From Chloranthus sessilifolius (lineage: Eukaryota > Streptophyta > Magnoliopsida > Chloranthales > Chloranthaceae), in assembly GCA_021018995.1 (NCBI GenBank), contig CM037593.1:10134088-10198087 (forward strand): DNA of 64,000 bases, written 5' to 3'. Positions 45,160-55,830 of this stretch are shown here, piece by piece. The position numbers and the translations under genes were made by a program. The first letter of the stretch is position 1, and the number at the start of each line of letters is the position of its first letter. The notes beneath the pieces are model-generated. The model saw only the letters and a list, made by a program, of their open reading frames with translations. It did not search any database and was not told the origin of the DNA.

Positions 45160-45975
45160 GGAGGAAACAATGGCATGCCTTAGGGATATCTCTTATCCTG
45201 TTGAGGAGGATAATACCTCGGGAGCTCTTGTGGTTAGATGTGCTCTAGCCCAATCGAAGGAGAATGATGATTGGCGATAGGATAATATATTCTATATCAT
45301 AGCCAAGTGTGGTGAGAAACACTGTCGAGTCATCGTTGACAGTGGAAGTTGTACCAATGTGGGCTCCGAGAGTACAGTTTCTTGCTTAGGGCTTACACCC
45401 GTAGCTCACTCACGACCCTATAAAGTTGCTTGGGTAAATTCATCATCCATCCTTGTTTCACAAAGGTGTCAAGTTCCTATATAATTCAGTTCGTATAAAG
45501 ACACCTTGTGGTGCAATGTTGTGCCTATGGATGTGGGGCATGTCATCCTTGGGAGGCCATGATTGTATGACATGGACGTTACACTGTTCGAGAGATCGAA
45601 ATTGTGTACTTTCTCTCATAATGGACATAAAATCAAGATCAATCTGTTACCTCCTAAATCACCCACAATGAAACCAATTAAGTCAAGCGATAAAGGCCTG
45701 ATAGAGAAAGAAATTACATCTAAGGTCGTTCACATCATTAGCCCTCTTGAGTTTGAATGAGGTGCTAAGACTGATGACATCGTCTATGTCCTTGTCATAG
45801 TTGAAAATACTAAAGAGTCAGGCGTTGTGGTCCCAAAAGAGGTTGAACCGTTAATGAATGAGTTTGGGATGTCTTTCCTGAAGACCTTCCAAATAAATTA
45901 CCACCTCTACAGGACATCCAACACGCCATTGATTTGGTCCCTAGAGCTACCTTGCCCAACTCACCCCACTATCGT
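45160..45975 (+). pseudogene. Chromovirus protease and start of RT, truncated
   Basis: The protease has IVDSGSCTN and VAWVNSSSI, then after frameshifts VVPMDVGHVILGRP and LYDMDVTLFERSK. From 45830 the sequence matches the RT upstream region of the first copy (PKEVEP, then an HAIDLVP-like segment). It ends at about 45975, where homology stops at CACCCCACTATC. Confidence 0.85.
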
Positions 45976-46483
45976 AAATAAATAAAATATATATAAATAT
46001 GAAATACCAAACCAATATAGAAAGATTAAAATATATGAAATATTCAAATACACAACAACGCATACTGTAGTGTCGCCCATTGCTCAATTCGTGATAGAGG
46101 TTGTAAGAAACTTATAAAAAAAATTTAGTAATTGCGGAGGCGAAGATCTTGAGCTTGTGAAGGTGCAAATAAAAAAATAGTCAACTGAGAGACAGAGAGA
46201 GAATAGGGGCTGAGAGAGGCATTGCACTAAGAAAAGATGAGAGAGAAGGAGGCTGCGAGAGAAAGGGGCAATGAAAGAAAGGGATTGCGAGAGAGAAAGG
46301 GGTTAAAATTGCAAGAGAGAACGTGGTTGCGAGCGAGAAAGAGGCTGGGAGATAGAATAAAATAGTGTACCTATATTTTTTTTGTTGGGAATTGTGTGAG
46401 ACAGAGACACACGAAAGAAAGAGACGCGAAAGAGAATGAATAGATGAGAAAGATGAGATTTGGTCTCCAAACCCTAAATAACT

Positions 46484-46545
<62 letters not shown>

Positions 46546-46859
46546 TAATAACTTATAAAATATAAGTTATAAGTTATAACTATAACTTATAAATTATAAG
46601 TTATAAGTATTAGAACTTAAGAGTTATTTATAAGTATTATAACTTATAAACTCATAGTTTTTACAATTATAATTTATTATAATATAAGTTATTCTATTAA
46701 TTTTTATAAATAGCGCTCATGGCGACGCCATTCCGTCATGGCGTTGGCATGGTCATATCGTCATTTCACCATTATCGTCATTTCTGTTCATATGGCGAAT
46801 CATATCGCCATTCGCTATAACGTTGCCATGGCGTCGCCTTGACTACCATGCTAAAAGCT
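45976..46859. other. Unassigned: purine-rich block, AT microsatellite, possible hAT end
   Basis: 46180-46460 is rich in GAGAGA. 46484-46541 is a long (TA)n, followed by ATAACTTATAAGTTAT palindromes to 46690. At 46700-46855 GGCGACGCCATTCCGTCATGGCG and GCCATGGCGTCGCCTTGACTACCATG resemble subterminal and terminal sequence of a hAT MITE. A poor left partner may begin at about 46066 (CATACTGTAGTGTCGCCC). The boundary is uncertain. Confidence 0.4.
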
Positions 46860-47251
46860 CCTGGGAAGACTATAGCAAGATATTACTTACTTATAAGTTC
46901 GGCATAATAGATATCTATGCTCCAACAAGATACATGCAAAGGAATGTAGGTTCGGTTCATCCTTGCATGTAGTGGAATTCATGTGAATCTCTTATGACTC
47001 TACATGGGGGTAATAAGGGAGCCTGTCACATTACTGAGAATCTGGTCAATCCTGAGAGAAAAAACACCAAAGTTGACTGTCATTTTGAGGGAGAAAGTAG
47101 AATCTAATGAATTTTGTACTCCTTAAGTCGCATTAGAAAATCAACTTGCAAATATTCTTACCAAAATTGTTGGGAAGACTAGATTGCAAGAAATTACTTC
47201 AAAGTTGGGCATGATAGCTATCTCTTCTCCAACTAGAGGGGGAGCGTCAGT
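46860..47251 (+). pseudogene. Copia RNase H tail with polypurine tract
   Basis: Two partial copies of the C-terminal end of Copia RNase H are present. The second (47135-47250) encodes ENQLANILTK and GMIAISSPT and is followed by AGAGGGGGAG, a polypurine tract, after which TGTGTGCATGG (47252) would start the 3' LTR. The first, shorter copy (46860-46925) repeats GGGAAGACTA...ATTACTT...TTCGGCAT. Both carry stops. Confidence 0.65.
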
Positions 47252-47418
47252 GTGTGCATGGTTGTCCTTATGTGGGTCATTAGGTATTAATGATGAACAT
47301 CGTATTTTCATCAAGGGATATATATAGGGGGATGATCCTCTAACTCGAGTCACCAAGTGACTCGAGTGTCCCACCGATACACTTGAGTCACCAAGTGACT
47401 CGAGTCAGATGCCAATTT

Positions 47419-47455
<37 letters not shown>

Positions 47456-48107
47456 GGGTACGAGTGTGTATATCTCATAACCCTACCGTTCATCTGTTCT
47501 CTCTCCTTCACCCAAAACCTGAAAGATCTCTTGATACCACTAAATGCAATATTATCCCGCAACTCCATAAGATTCCACATGAGGTCGGGACACCAACCCA
47601 CACCAAAGTTTTTTCGCACCCTACCTCAAATAAACAGTTGATCGGCCAACTCTCTCTCTCTCTCTATTAAAGACACATGACACCTTTTTTTCTTAACACC
47701 CAATCAATTTCTTCTTTAATGCCTTGTAACATAAGGGAATGATTCACGTGTCTTAGTCCATTTAAGTAACCGTATAACCACTAATTTTCTTAGAACTCTA
47801 TGGGGAAAAATATTCACGCATTTGAAGGCTGAATAATTTATTGATTCAGAATAGAAATCCAGGAAAAGTAAAAGTTCTAGAAGATTCGGCCACTAAAATG
47901 TGTTTACTGCCCAAGATAGAGTATGATTCTAACAGCTCCAGCATTCATATTACTTTTTGCTTGGTACATAAAAGTACTCCTTACTGTTGTTTATAAGTTT
48001 TCATTTTATTAGCATGTGAGTCATTTTTATGTAATACCCTAAAATGTATGATGTAACATGCATTGCATGTATAATTATAGATTTAGTCGTCTGCATAAAA
48101 TTATGCA
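47252..48107. other. Possible Copia LTR start, short repeats, unassigned sequence
   Basis: ACTCGAGTCACCAAGTGACTCGAGT appears at 47344-47368 and again, partly, at 47380-47406, each a near palindrome. A (TA)n tract lies at 47421-47451. The remainder to 48107 has no recognised feature. Confidence 0.4.
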
Positions 48108-48625
48108 TACATGCACACTTGCAAACAGACACATGCATGTACAGATACACATGTAACATCTCGTAATACTGCTAAAAAGAAACATATCAAAACAGATTCC
48201 TGTCATAACCATGGGTTAAAATCTCGGCAAAAAGATACGCATCGTCCTGCCCCAAAATCGATACGTATCGGTATCGGATGATACATTCAATGTATCGTCC
48301 GAAATTTTGGATTTTTGTATGAGAGGCACCGATACGGTACCTTGAATGTACCATATCAGTGAGGTCCAAAACCGATACGTATTGGTATCGGATGATATTT
48401 TGACCCATGGTCATAACCTAAACAAATATTTCCTTTCACATTGATTCCAAAATAGAGAGCTGATAAAAATATACACACATGGACACTTGCAAACGGACAC
48501 ATGCATGCAAAGATACATGTGTAGCATCTCGTAATACTGTTAAAAAGGATCATATCAAAACAGATACCTGCCATAACCTAAACAAATATTTCCCATCACA
48601 CTGATTCCAAAATAGAGAACTGATA
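48108..48625. repeat. Direct duplication of about 150 bp, first copy split by a MITE
   Basis: CACTTGCAAAC(A/G)GACACATGCATG..., GTAATACTG(C/T)TAAAAAG and CATATCAAAACAGAT..CTG(T/C)CATAACC run at 48116-48211. After the MITE they continue CTAAACAAATATTTCC...GATTCCAAAATAGAGA (48418-48460). The second copy is uninterrupted at 48483-48622. The intact second copy proves where the MITE entered. Confidence 0.85.
48210..48409. mobile_element. hAT-type MITE, 200 bp
   Basis: Termini are CATGGGTTAAAATCTC and, reverse-complemented, CATGGGTCAAAATATC. GTCATAAC flanks both sides exactly (48202-48209 and 48410-48417). The interior carries CGATACGTATCGGTATCGGATGATA-type palindromic words like the relative at 4201-4373. 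Confidence 0.92.
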
Positions 48626-50664
48626 AACTCCCTAATTTCATACTTGATACTAAAATTCTCAGCAATTCTTGAAGGAGGGAAATGTCCAAGTACAATTCAT
48701 ATATAATGCAAAAAAGAGATTAAAGTGATAAATAATTTTTTAAAATGGACATGGTTTTCAATTTATTGGTGCTCATACTTTACTTAGATTGGTGATCCCA
48801 TTATTAACAAATAAATCAGTAAGTGCTCAAAATTCTCCAATATAGTTCTATATATAATATATTTCCTGCTCATCTCCCCCACCCCCAACAAACACTCACG
48901 CACACTCTCTTATACTTGGGTTGGGTCTGGTTATTTCGAGTTTGGACCCAGACCTGATTTAGACCCGACTCTGTGTGTGTGTGCGTGTATATATATATAT
49001 ATGAAAATGACTCCCTAGGACATTGTTGTAGGGTTTGTACCCTACAATGTGATCCATTTAGGCCCACGTGGCAGCCAAATCCAAAATTGACACATGTTTC
49101 CCCTAGGGTTCACCCGTCAGAAAAAAAAAATGAGACTTTCTTGCCCTCCAAATCACAGGTCAAACATCGAGGTTCGGCCAACAAACATGGTGCACTGAAT
49201 TTTTTCCAACTTTGACCCAATATTCAACTGTGGAAAAGCATCCTTTTTAAAAGAAATATTTTTTAGATGGTACGTGATCGACTTTGGGCAAGTTGCAGTG
49301 ACACCCGATCCTCGAGTTGGATGACATGTGGTGCCCAACTAGGCACATCGTAGGGCTCAACCCTACGACCACATCTTAGAGAACAGGCTTCCATAAATAT
49401 GTATATATATATATATATACTGTCCCAGCAAAGATCGCTTGGGCAGCACCATTTGAGAGCCACATGGCACCCAATTACAAGTTCGCGTGCCACGTGGACA
49501 TGTGGAAGGTTGATTCATTGAGATTTTAAAAAATTACCACTAAATGGGATGCTGTCCAAGCCAACTGTGTGTGTTTTTTTATTACGATTCCAATTTGAGG
49601 ATCTGGTTTGTCTAATGGTAAAATTTCCAATTTATTATGAGCACAAAATAGATGTGGTGGAGTTGTTAAAGCATATGTATGACTTACTGATAACATTAAA
49701 ATTTGTAATACAACTAAAAGTTTTAGATATAACAAACCCAATCCAAATTTTGTGTTGCAAATAAATTCATGTCATTTTTCTTAAAATTATCATAATGATT
49801 CAAATTTACTAAGTTGTATGTAATTCCTAAATCATAATTTACCCAGTCATTTTGTAATTTAATAATTACAAACACTTTCTTGCATTTTTTCAAACATCTA
49901 TAAGCATTTATTATGCAATTAAAAAACTTCCTCCACTCAATGTAGAGAGTCATAAATTGCCACCATTATTAATATATACTTCTACTACAGTTGAATAAAA
50001 ATAACAAAGAGAAAAAACGCATGCCTATGTTTTAGCTCCACATTTGATGCTAATACAAATGTTTACTGCCATATATGCCATAGTTCCATTTGTAGAAGAG
50101 ATATCACAGTTTTGTGGTTGAGCTAAACCAGACTCGTTGAGTTAATCAGTTGTGTGGTTGAGCTGATCCAGAGTAATTATACAACAAATTAAAAGTGAAC
50201 TATTCGAAACTGACATTTCATAATTTTACAAACGCCAAACGAAGCTTTAGAGAATTAAGAAGCAAATTTCAATGTGTGCAATTCAGGACATCCAATTGCT
50301 GGATAAGAATATAATAAAAATCAATTCATAATAAACTATGAATTCAATAAGGTGGATTATTTCAAAGCGCAAGGGCCAATTCAACAAACTTGGCAAGCAC
50401 AGGTAAGACAATTATTTCACAGCCACCAGGAGCGGAGCTGCAAGACAACCGAACTGCCTTTCAAGACAGGCTGCCCTATTTATCAATCCCTCAGGCAAGT
50501 CAAGCAATGCAGCGGGGGAAAGAAGGCTGGCAACTGAGTGTTTAGCCCTGCGTGCAAGTGTGTGCACGGGGGCGTTATATGCGCACAAATGTGCGCGTAT
50601 GCGCACGATTCGCATACGCGCATGTGTGTTTTTATGTGTATTTATATATATACAGCTTAATCGT
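48626..50664. other. Unassigned AT-rich region
   Basis: No recognised gene. 49010-49520 has a different, more balanced composition with CCACGTGG(C/A)(A/C) words and GTAGGGTTTGTACCCTAC (inverted repeat, 49029-49046). It may be a Mutator-like MITE, but no terminal pair was established. Short (TG)n/(TA)n tracts lie at 48972-49001 and 49400-49419. At 50120-50170 GTGTGGTTGAGCTGA(T/A)CCAGA-type words repeat. 50560-50625 is rich in TGCGCA(C/T) words. Confidence 0.35.
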
Positions 50665-51283
50665 TTGCCAAAAAGTGGTGGAATGCTCTTGAAACCAATT
50701 CACCTGAGCGAGAAAGAGGAGAGGGGAATTTCGTGTGTAGGGGTGAAATCCGGAGATCTACGAAGGAATGCCAAACTCGAAGGCAGCTCTCTGGGTACCT
50801 ACCAACCTTGGGGTGCGAAAGCATGGGGAGCGAACAGGATTAGATACCCTGGTAGTCCATGCCGTAAACGATGAGTGTTCGCCCTAGGTATACTCGGATC
50901 AGGGGCCCAGCTAACACATGAAACACTCCACCTGGGGAGTACGGTCGCAAGACAGGAATTCAAAGGACTTGCCAGGAGCCTGCAGAAGCAGTGGAGCATG
51001 TAGTTTAATTCGATAAAAAGCGCAAAACCTTGCGAGTCCTTGACATAATGAACAACAAAACCTTACCAGTCCTTGACATAATGGACTTGACAGGAGCCTG
51101 CACAAGCAGTGGAGCATGTAGTTTAATTCGATAAAACACACAAAACCTTACCGGTCCTTGACATAATGAACAACAAAACCTGTCCTTAACAGGATGGTAC
51201 TGACATTCATACGGGTGCTGCATGGCTGTCATCAGCTCGTGTTGTGAGATGTTTGGTCAAGTCCTATAACGAGTGAAACCCTT
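50665..51283 (+). pseudogene. Nuclear copy of mitochondrial small-subunit rRNA (rrn18), partial
   Basis: Conserved rRNA landmarks appear in order: GTGTAGGGGTGAAATCCG, GATTAGATACCCTGGTAGTC (50838-50857), GCCGTAAACGATG, CTGGGGAGTACGGTCGCAAG, a degraded CAAAGGAATTGACGGG equivalent, GTGGAGCATGT-GTTTAATTCGA, and GCATGGCTGTC-TCAGCTCGTG. The wording around GTGTTCGCCCT and GGTCAAGTCCTATAACGAG fits plant mitochondrial rather than plastid or bacterial rRNA. Substitutions in universally conserved sites and an internal 118-bp tandem duplication (50965-51082, 51083-51190) show it is not functional. It covers roughly the 3' central part of the gene and stops abruptly at 51283. Confidence 0.9.
50965..51190 (+). 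repeat. 118-bp tandem duplication inside the rRNA copy
   Basis: The unit from GGACTTG(C/A)CAGGAGCCTGCA to CCTTGACATAAT occurs twice in contact. Within the first unit CCTT(G/A)C(G/C)AGTCCTTGACATAATG is itself repeated. The two units already differ at several sites, so duplication is not new. Confidence 0.88.
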
Positions 51284-51689
51284 GATCTAATTCTCTAATA
51301 ACCTAAAGGCATATCCCAACAACTCTACCATAGAGTATCACCCTTTATAAAAGGATAAAAAATCACACCGTCCCTAACAAGTGACCATCACCTTACAGGG
51401 TTTGCTCCAAAAACCAGTAGACCTAAAAAGGCTTCCCTTTCACCCAAATTACTTGAAGCAACTCACCATCTGATAAAGGAACTAAACATCCCTCATGATG
51501 CTCCATCTCGAAATGATAAATAAAACATGCATAAAAACAACGGAAATTAAATTCATATCGCATGAACGGCACCATAAAACATCAATGAGCTTTCCAATTG
51601 TTATTAAGCGTTTTCCAGGGAATCAAGAGCCACAAAAATCCTACATAACCTTTAGGGAAACAGAATGAGAACTCATCCAAACTGCCAAA
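51284..51689. other. Unassigned sequence between rRNA copy and apyrase exon
   Basis: No recognised coding sequence. It may be intron or flank of the apyrase fragment (minus strand). Confidence 0.35.
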
Positions 51690-51814
51690 AGAATGAACAG
51701 AACCTGCGCAGAAGCCCCACCAAGTTCAATTATCCCTGGTTTCCTGAGGATCACCTCCTAAGGTTCCAAGAGCATCGTTTGCAGCCACCCAAGCATAAAG
51801 ACCTTCATCTTGAC
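51690..51814 (-). pseudogene. Apyrase (GDA1/CD39 nucleotidase) exon fragment
   Basis: On the minus strand, after an acceptor-like TTGGTGCAG, the exon encodes QDEGLYAWVAANDALGTLGG and then DPQET. A small deletion shifts the frame, which continues as IIELGGASAQV. These are the conserved regions around the DLGGASTQ-type phosphate-binding motif of plant apyrases, which hydrolyse nucleoside tri- and diphosphates in the Golgi or at the cell surface. No other exons were identified nearby. The frameshift and isolation indicate a pseudogene piece, perhaps captured by a mobile element. Confidence 0.75.
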
Positions 51815-51974
51815 CTGCACCAAGATCCCAGCCAAAAGTCATCGAATTACTACATCACGAGTTCATTTCAAAAGAAAACCATACAACTTAATAAGTTTGT
51901 GGCCTTATCAATTAAGTAGCCACTTCAATTTCAAATAGAAAATCCACCGATCTTTTCTTCTTCACATTCCTAGA

Positions 51975-52060
51975 TAAGTCTTCAATTGGATTTTCGGAAG
52001 TACAGGAGGACTTCAACAAGATGCCCTGCTTTCTCCATATCTGTTTATGTTGGTGCTATA
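51975..52060 (+). pseudogene. LINE reverse transcriptase scrap
   Basis: One frame reads FGSTGGLQQDALLSPYLFMLVL, the block before the catalytic FADD in non-LTR reverse transcriptases (usual form GLRQGDPLSPYLF). It ends in a stop, with nothing else recognisable around it. Confidence 0.55.
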
Positions 52061-52248
52061 GACAAGATAATTTCACATTCACAACTCTAAGTAGAAGCTC
52101 AAAAGGTCAAAGGCATATGGGCACAAGGTCGACTTGTCCATGCATTTTAGGATGACTAGTAAAAGTGCATGTGCGTTGCACATGTTAATATAAATGTGAT
52201 GACACCATCGAATTCCTCTTATTTAAATGTCATATTCTAAAGATCTTC

Positions 52249-53468
52249 GATCTCTATCATATGACTTAACACAATAAATGGTCATCATCTCATCCATATT
52301 TGACTGCTTTGAATTATATAATAGAGATTTTATTTTATACCAATCTTTTGCATTAAACATATTTAGAACATGACCTTCAAATCCGATGGCTAAGATGAAA
52401 TTTCCACTTGGCATAAGTCCTCCAAATACCAAGTATTTCCTTTAAAGGATAACTCTAATTATACCAATCAGATTTCTAAGTGCACTACATTCGAAAAATC
52501 ATTAACTGATGTGAACCAGATGATAGAGATCGATTTTCTTTTCAATCTTTCACATAATGGAGGTTGAGATCAATGGTGTACCTTTAGACGGTCAATTTAT
52601 GATTTCTATTGCATACATCCCAAAAAAATGATCAAAAATTATGGGGCACGCATCAGACTCAAGCGTGATTTCGATCACTTTTTGGGATGTTTTATTTGTA
52701 CCATATGCAATAAAAAATTAACGGTCAGTACACTCATGATCTCAAGATCTACGATTTGGATGAAAACGACCGTTATTGTCCAACTCAAAGCAGTCAATGG
52801 TATTTGGCTATGATGTCATTCAAAATTGATTTCCAATTAGATGCAACACCTGAAATAAAAAGTTGGTTGTCGGTACACCCATGATCTTATACATTATGGG
52901 AAAGATTGTGCGACAAATGATCTCCATCTTCTGATTCACAATAGTTAATGGTTATCGGTTATAGTACTATTAAAAATTCGATCATTGTAAATAGAACGGT
53001 TCGATTTTCGTTTTAATCTTTCATCCCAAAAAATAACTGGAAACCATGTGGCACACGAAAATATGATCATGGGCATACCATCAAAAGGGCAAAGAGTCAT
53101 GTAGCTTACTAATTTTTGGAATATGTACAAGAATTTGGTTCATGCAATTGGCAGACAACCTCATGTCATTTGGCATTCAATCGGCTTATTAGTTATATAG
53201 TTAAAAATTTAGAATCATTAACTATAAATCTCATAAAAATGCATGTGCATTACACATTGTGCAAAAATAAAAAATTTAACTGAAAAATGTGACAGAAGAT
53301 GTATAATAATCACTTGCACCATGTATCAGTACATGGTGTCAAAATGGTGTCTCATACATATAAAATCTCTAACCTTAATTTTATATGCATGCCACCATTT
53401 TAAAGTCGCATGATTCACATAATCATCATATAAATCATATTTATGTTAAAATAACATTAAAAAATAAA
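52249..53468 (-). repeat. Copy 1 of a 1.2-1.35 kb direct repeat
   Basis: From TCTCTATCATATGACTTAAC to TTAAAATAACATTAAAAAATA this aligns with 55829-57187. Copy 1 lacks about 190 bp present in copy 2 (56420-56572). It forms the 3' half of the Helitron-like element and contains parts of the foldback family (GATCACTTTTTGGGATG, CCATCAGAC-type). Confidence 0.88.
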
Positions 53469-53599
53469 AATAAACATATAATTTAGAACTTAAAAGTAGA
53501 GTTGCCAATGGGTCGTATTAAAGGTTTGACTGTCCGATTGGTAAATGGCATATGCTGACCTGACCTGGCCTGATGGTGCACCCTGATTCGACCTAATAC

Positions 53600-53945
53600 T
53601 CGAAGGGTCAAGGGTATATGCCCAACCCGACCTAACACCTATCCCGACCTTAACCTGAAGAGTCGAGTGTATATGCCCAACCCGACCTGACACCTGATTT
53701 GACTTGATTGAAAACACTCTATTTTATTATTATTGTTACTACTACTACTACTATTATTAATTATTATATAAAATCTTGTCACTCAAGCTTAGTCAACCAA
53801 ACCCGACCTGACACCTATCCTGACCTTAACCTGAAGGGTCGAGTGTATATGCCCAACCCGACCTGACACTTGACTTGACCTGATTGAAAACACTCTATTT
53901 TTTTATTTTTATTATTATTAATTATTATATAAAATCTTGTACCTC
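53600..53945. repeat. Tandem duplication, about 180-bp unit
   Basis: CCCGACCT(A/G)ACACCTATCC...GGGTCGAGTGTATATGCCC...GATTGAAAACACTCTATTTT...TTATATAAAATCTTGT occurs at 53630-53775 and 53801-53940. (ACT)n/(TTA)n tracts end each unit. Confidence 0.8.
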
Positions 53946-54329
53946 GAGCTTAGTCGACCAAATTTTTCCTTAATCCAACCCAACCATACCTATAGATTGT
54001 GTCTGACACTTCATGCCTGACTTAGCCGAATAACCCAAGTTTAGTACCTAGCCCAATAAAAAAGTCGATCTGTTGAGAGCCCTACGTAGAAGTATCATAT
54101 CTTTGATTAAGTCATATAAAGTTAAGTGCTCCCCTAAGTCTTACGACCAACATATGTATGAGTGCAAGTTTTAGGCCAAAATTCGAATCCGATTAGGTAA
54201 GATGACAAGAATTGATTAGGGGTACATTAATCGTGGCTCAGAGGGTTTCAACTTTCCAATAAATTATTATTTTGGTAGCTTTATTAACACCCGCGAAATC
54301 TTAGAGGGCACCTATGCAAAAAACCATTG

Positions 54330-54555
54330 ACTCTTTGTATTAGTTGATGGAGATCATTTTTCGGCCCAATCTTCCACATAAGGGATCTTGATATCGTTGG
54401 CTTACCATTAGACGATCATTTTTTTATTTCATAAGGTGCAGATCTTAAAATATAGCCCTAAATTTATATGACATAAATCATGCTCAAATTTAATTTTTGG
54501 GCTATTTTTATGTGATCTATGCTACATAATTCAAAGCAAGTCAAATACTTTATGG
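54330..54555. mobile_element. Foldback element, member E (partial)
   Basis: GATGGAGATCATTTTTCGGCCCAATCTTCCACATAAGGGATC and CCATTAGACGATCATTTTTTTATTTCATAAGGTGCA match the left arm of the family; the right arm is incomplete. Another left-arm start lies at 54834-54890. Confidence 0.6.
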
Positions 54556-54561
54556 TAAAAT

Positions 54562-54700
54562 TGTTAATTCTCTTAACTTTGTGAGTTTCTTTGAAGGTGC
54601 TAAAAATAAGGAAGGAAAGATGACTTTTATAGCAAGATTGTTAATTCTCTTAACTTCATGGGTTTCTTTGAAGGTGCTAAAAATAAGGAAAGAAAGAGAA
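54562..54700. repeat. Tandem duplication, about 83-bp unit
   Basis: TTGTTAATTCTCTTAACTT(T/C) followed by GTTTCTTTGAAGGTGCTAAAAATAAGGAA occurs at 54560-54618 and 54643-54695. Confidence 0.85.
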
Positions 54701-55227
54701 CTTATTTGGATACTATTATTTACGTATTCCCATTGGAAAAAAGATTCTATTTGGGTATCATTATTTGCAACCCTTAAAATTGTGACCTCGTCAATATCCT
54801 CTAGTAGGTATGAAATGACCACTTTGAATTAGAAGATGGAGATCATTTTTTATCCCCATCTTTTACCTAAATGATCTTGGTATCATGAGAGTATTATTAG
54901 ACCGTCGATTTTTTTAAAAATGATATTAAAATCATGTTTGAGAGTGATATATATTCAGACTGAAAGAGGTGAGATGAAGTTACAATTTTTTGGATGGTAA
55001 ATAATGATACCCATTTTAATTTTATTTTCACGGCTTAAGAGTGTATATAGGGGCAAGTGTGGAAACAAAGATTGAGAGAAACTATTTTAGCTTTCATATA
55101 GTAGTAAGGATAGGGATACATAAGGAAGAAGATGAGGGTAGATGGAGTAGCTTAGGGGTATTTTGTTACTAAAAATATGAAAACACTAAAATTGACATAA
55201 ATTATTTATACTTTTATATAGTAGTAA

Positions 55228-55230
<3 letters not shown>

Positions 55231-55298
<68 letters not shown>

Positions 55299-55588
55299 TT
55301 AGGGGTATTTTAGGCATTATTGAAATGTGATAGAAACTATTTTTACTTTTATATAGTAGTAATAGTAATAGTAAGGATAGTTTGATTGCCGACATAAACG
55401 GCAATAGATCCTATAACAGCTAGCGTCATTCGGAAGAGAGAAACAAGAGATATTTTCTTCAGTTTTCGTCCTTTTTAGTTGGGCTAAGGCATCTCCGATC
55501 CCCCCATCTCTCTTCACCTTTTTCTCTTCTGACCCAACTACCAAACTCTGTTTCTCTCTCTACAAGAAAACATATTAATAATATTCTG

Positions 55589-55647
<59 letters not shown>

Positions 55648-55726
55648 TTAGGGGTATTTTAGGCATTATTGAAATATGACAAACTCTGTTTCTCTCTCTA
55701 CAAGAAAACATATTAATAATATTCTG

Positions 55727-55779
<53 letters not shown>

Positions 55780-55830
55780 AGCTAGGGGTATTTTAGGCAT
55801 TATAGAAATTTGAGAGACTATTTTTACTTT
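55231..55830. repeat. Helitron 5'-end units with long (AT)n tracts, tandemly repeated
   Basis: (TA)n lies at 55231-55295, 55590-55644 and 55730-55777. Around them CAAACTCTGTTTCTCTCTCTACAAG...ATATTCTGCA-(AT)n-GAG(T/C)TAGGGGTATTTTAGGCATTAT occurs at 55542-55680 and 55681-55812 (139-bp unit). GAGTTAGGGGTATTTTAGGCATTATTGAAAT...CTATTTTTACTTTTATATAGTAG lies at 55295-55365. The tract length makes the assembly here uncertain. Confidence 0.8.

Larger units (their letters stand above)
42882..45975 (+). mobile_element. Second chromovirus copy, 5' half only
   Basis: It has a complete 5' LTR, primer-binding site, gag, protease and the very start of reverse transcriptase, then breaks off near 45975 in AT-rich sequence. 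It is the same family as 1783-8151: protease regions align (KCGEK(H/A)CR(V/A)IVDSGS; VAWV(N/D)SSSI). No 3' LTR is present, so no target duplication can be tested. It fills in what the first copy lacks (gag and LTR end). Confidence 0.9.
52156..55820 (-). mobile_element. Non-autonomous Helitron-like element
   Basis: On the minus strand the 3' end reads CATGTGC-AAC-GCACATG (perfect 7-bp stem, 3-base loop), eight bases, then CTAG and a T (52155). Hairpin plus CTRR next to T is the Helitron 3' signature. Candidate 5' ends of the TC type, each TCCTTACTACTATATAAAAG-like and preceded by A, start at 55230, 55110 and (with an extra TAGTAATAG expansion) 55377 on the minus strand. A fourth, lacking the first 15 bases or so, lies at about 55820. 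The interior contains foldback-family sequence and tandem repeats but no Rep/helicase, so it would depend on proteins supplied elsewhere. Confidence 0.65.

Noticed and set aside
51005..51232. Minus-strand frames with repeated FCCSLCQG-like peptides
   Set aside because: Antisense of the duplicated segment of the mitochondrial rRNA copy.
50665..51283. Bacterial contamination or a functional rRNA gene
   Set aside because: The wording fits plant mitochondrial rrn18, the piece is partial, has an internal duplication and mutated conserved sites, and is embedded in plant repeats.
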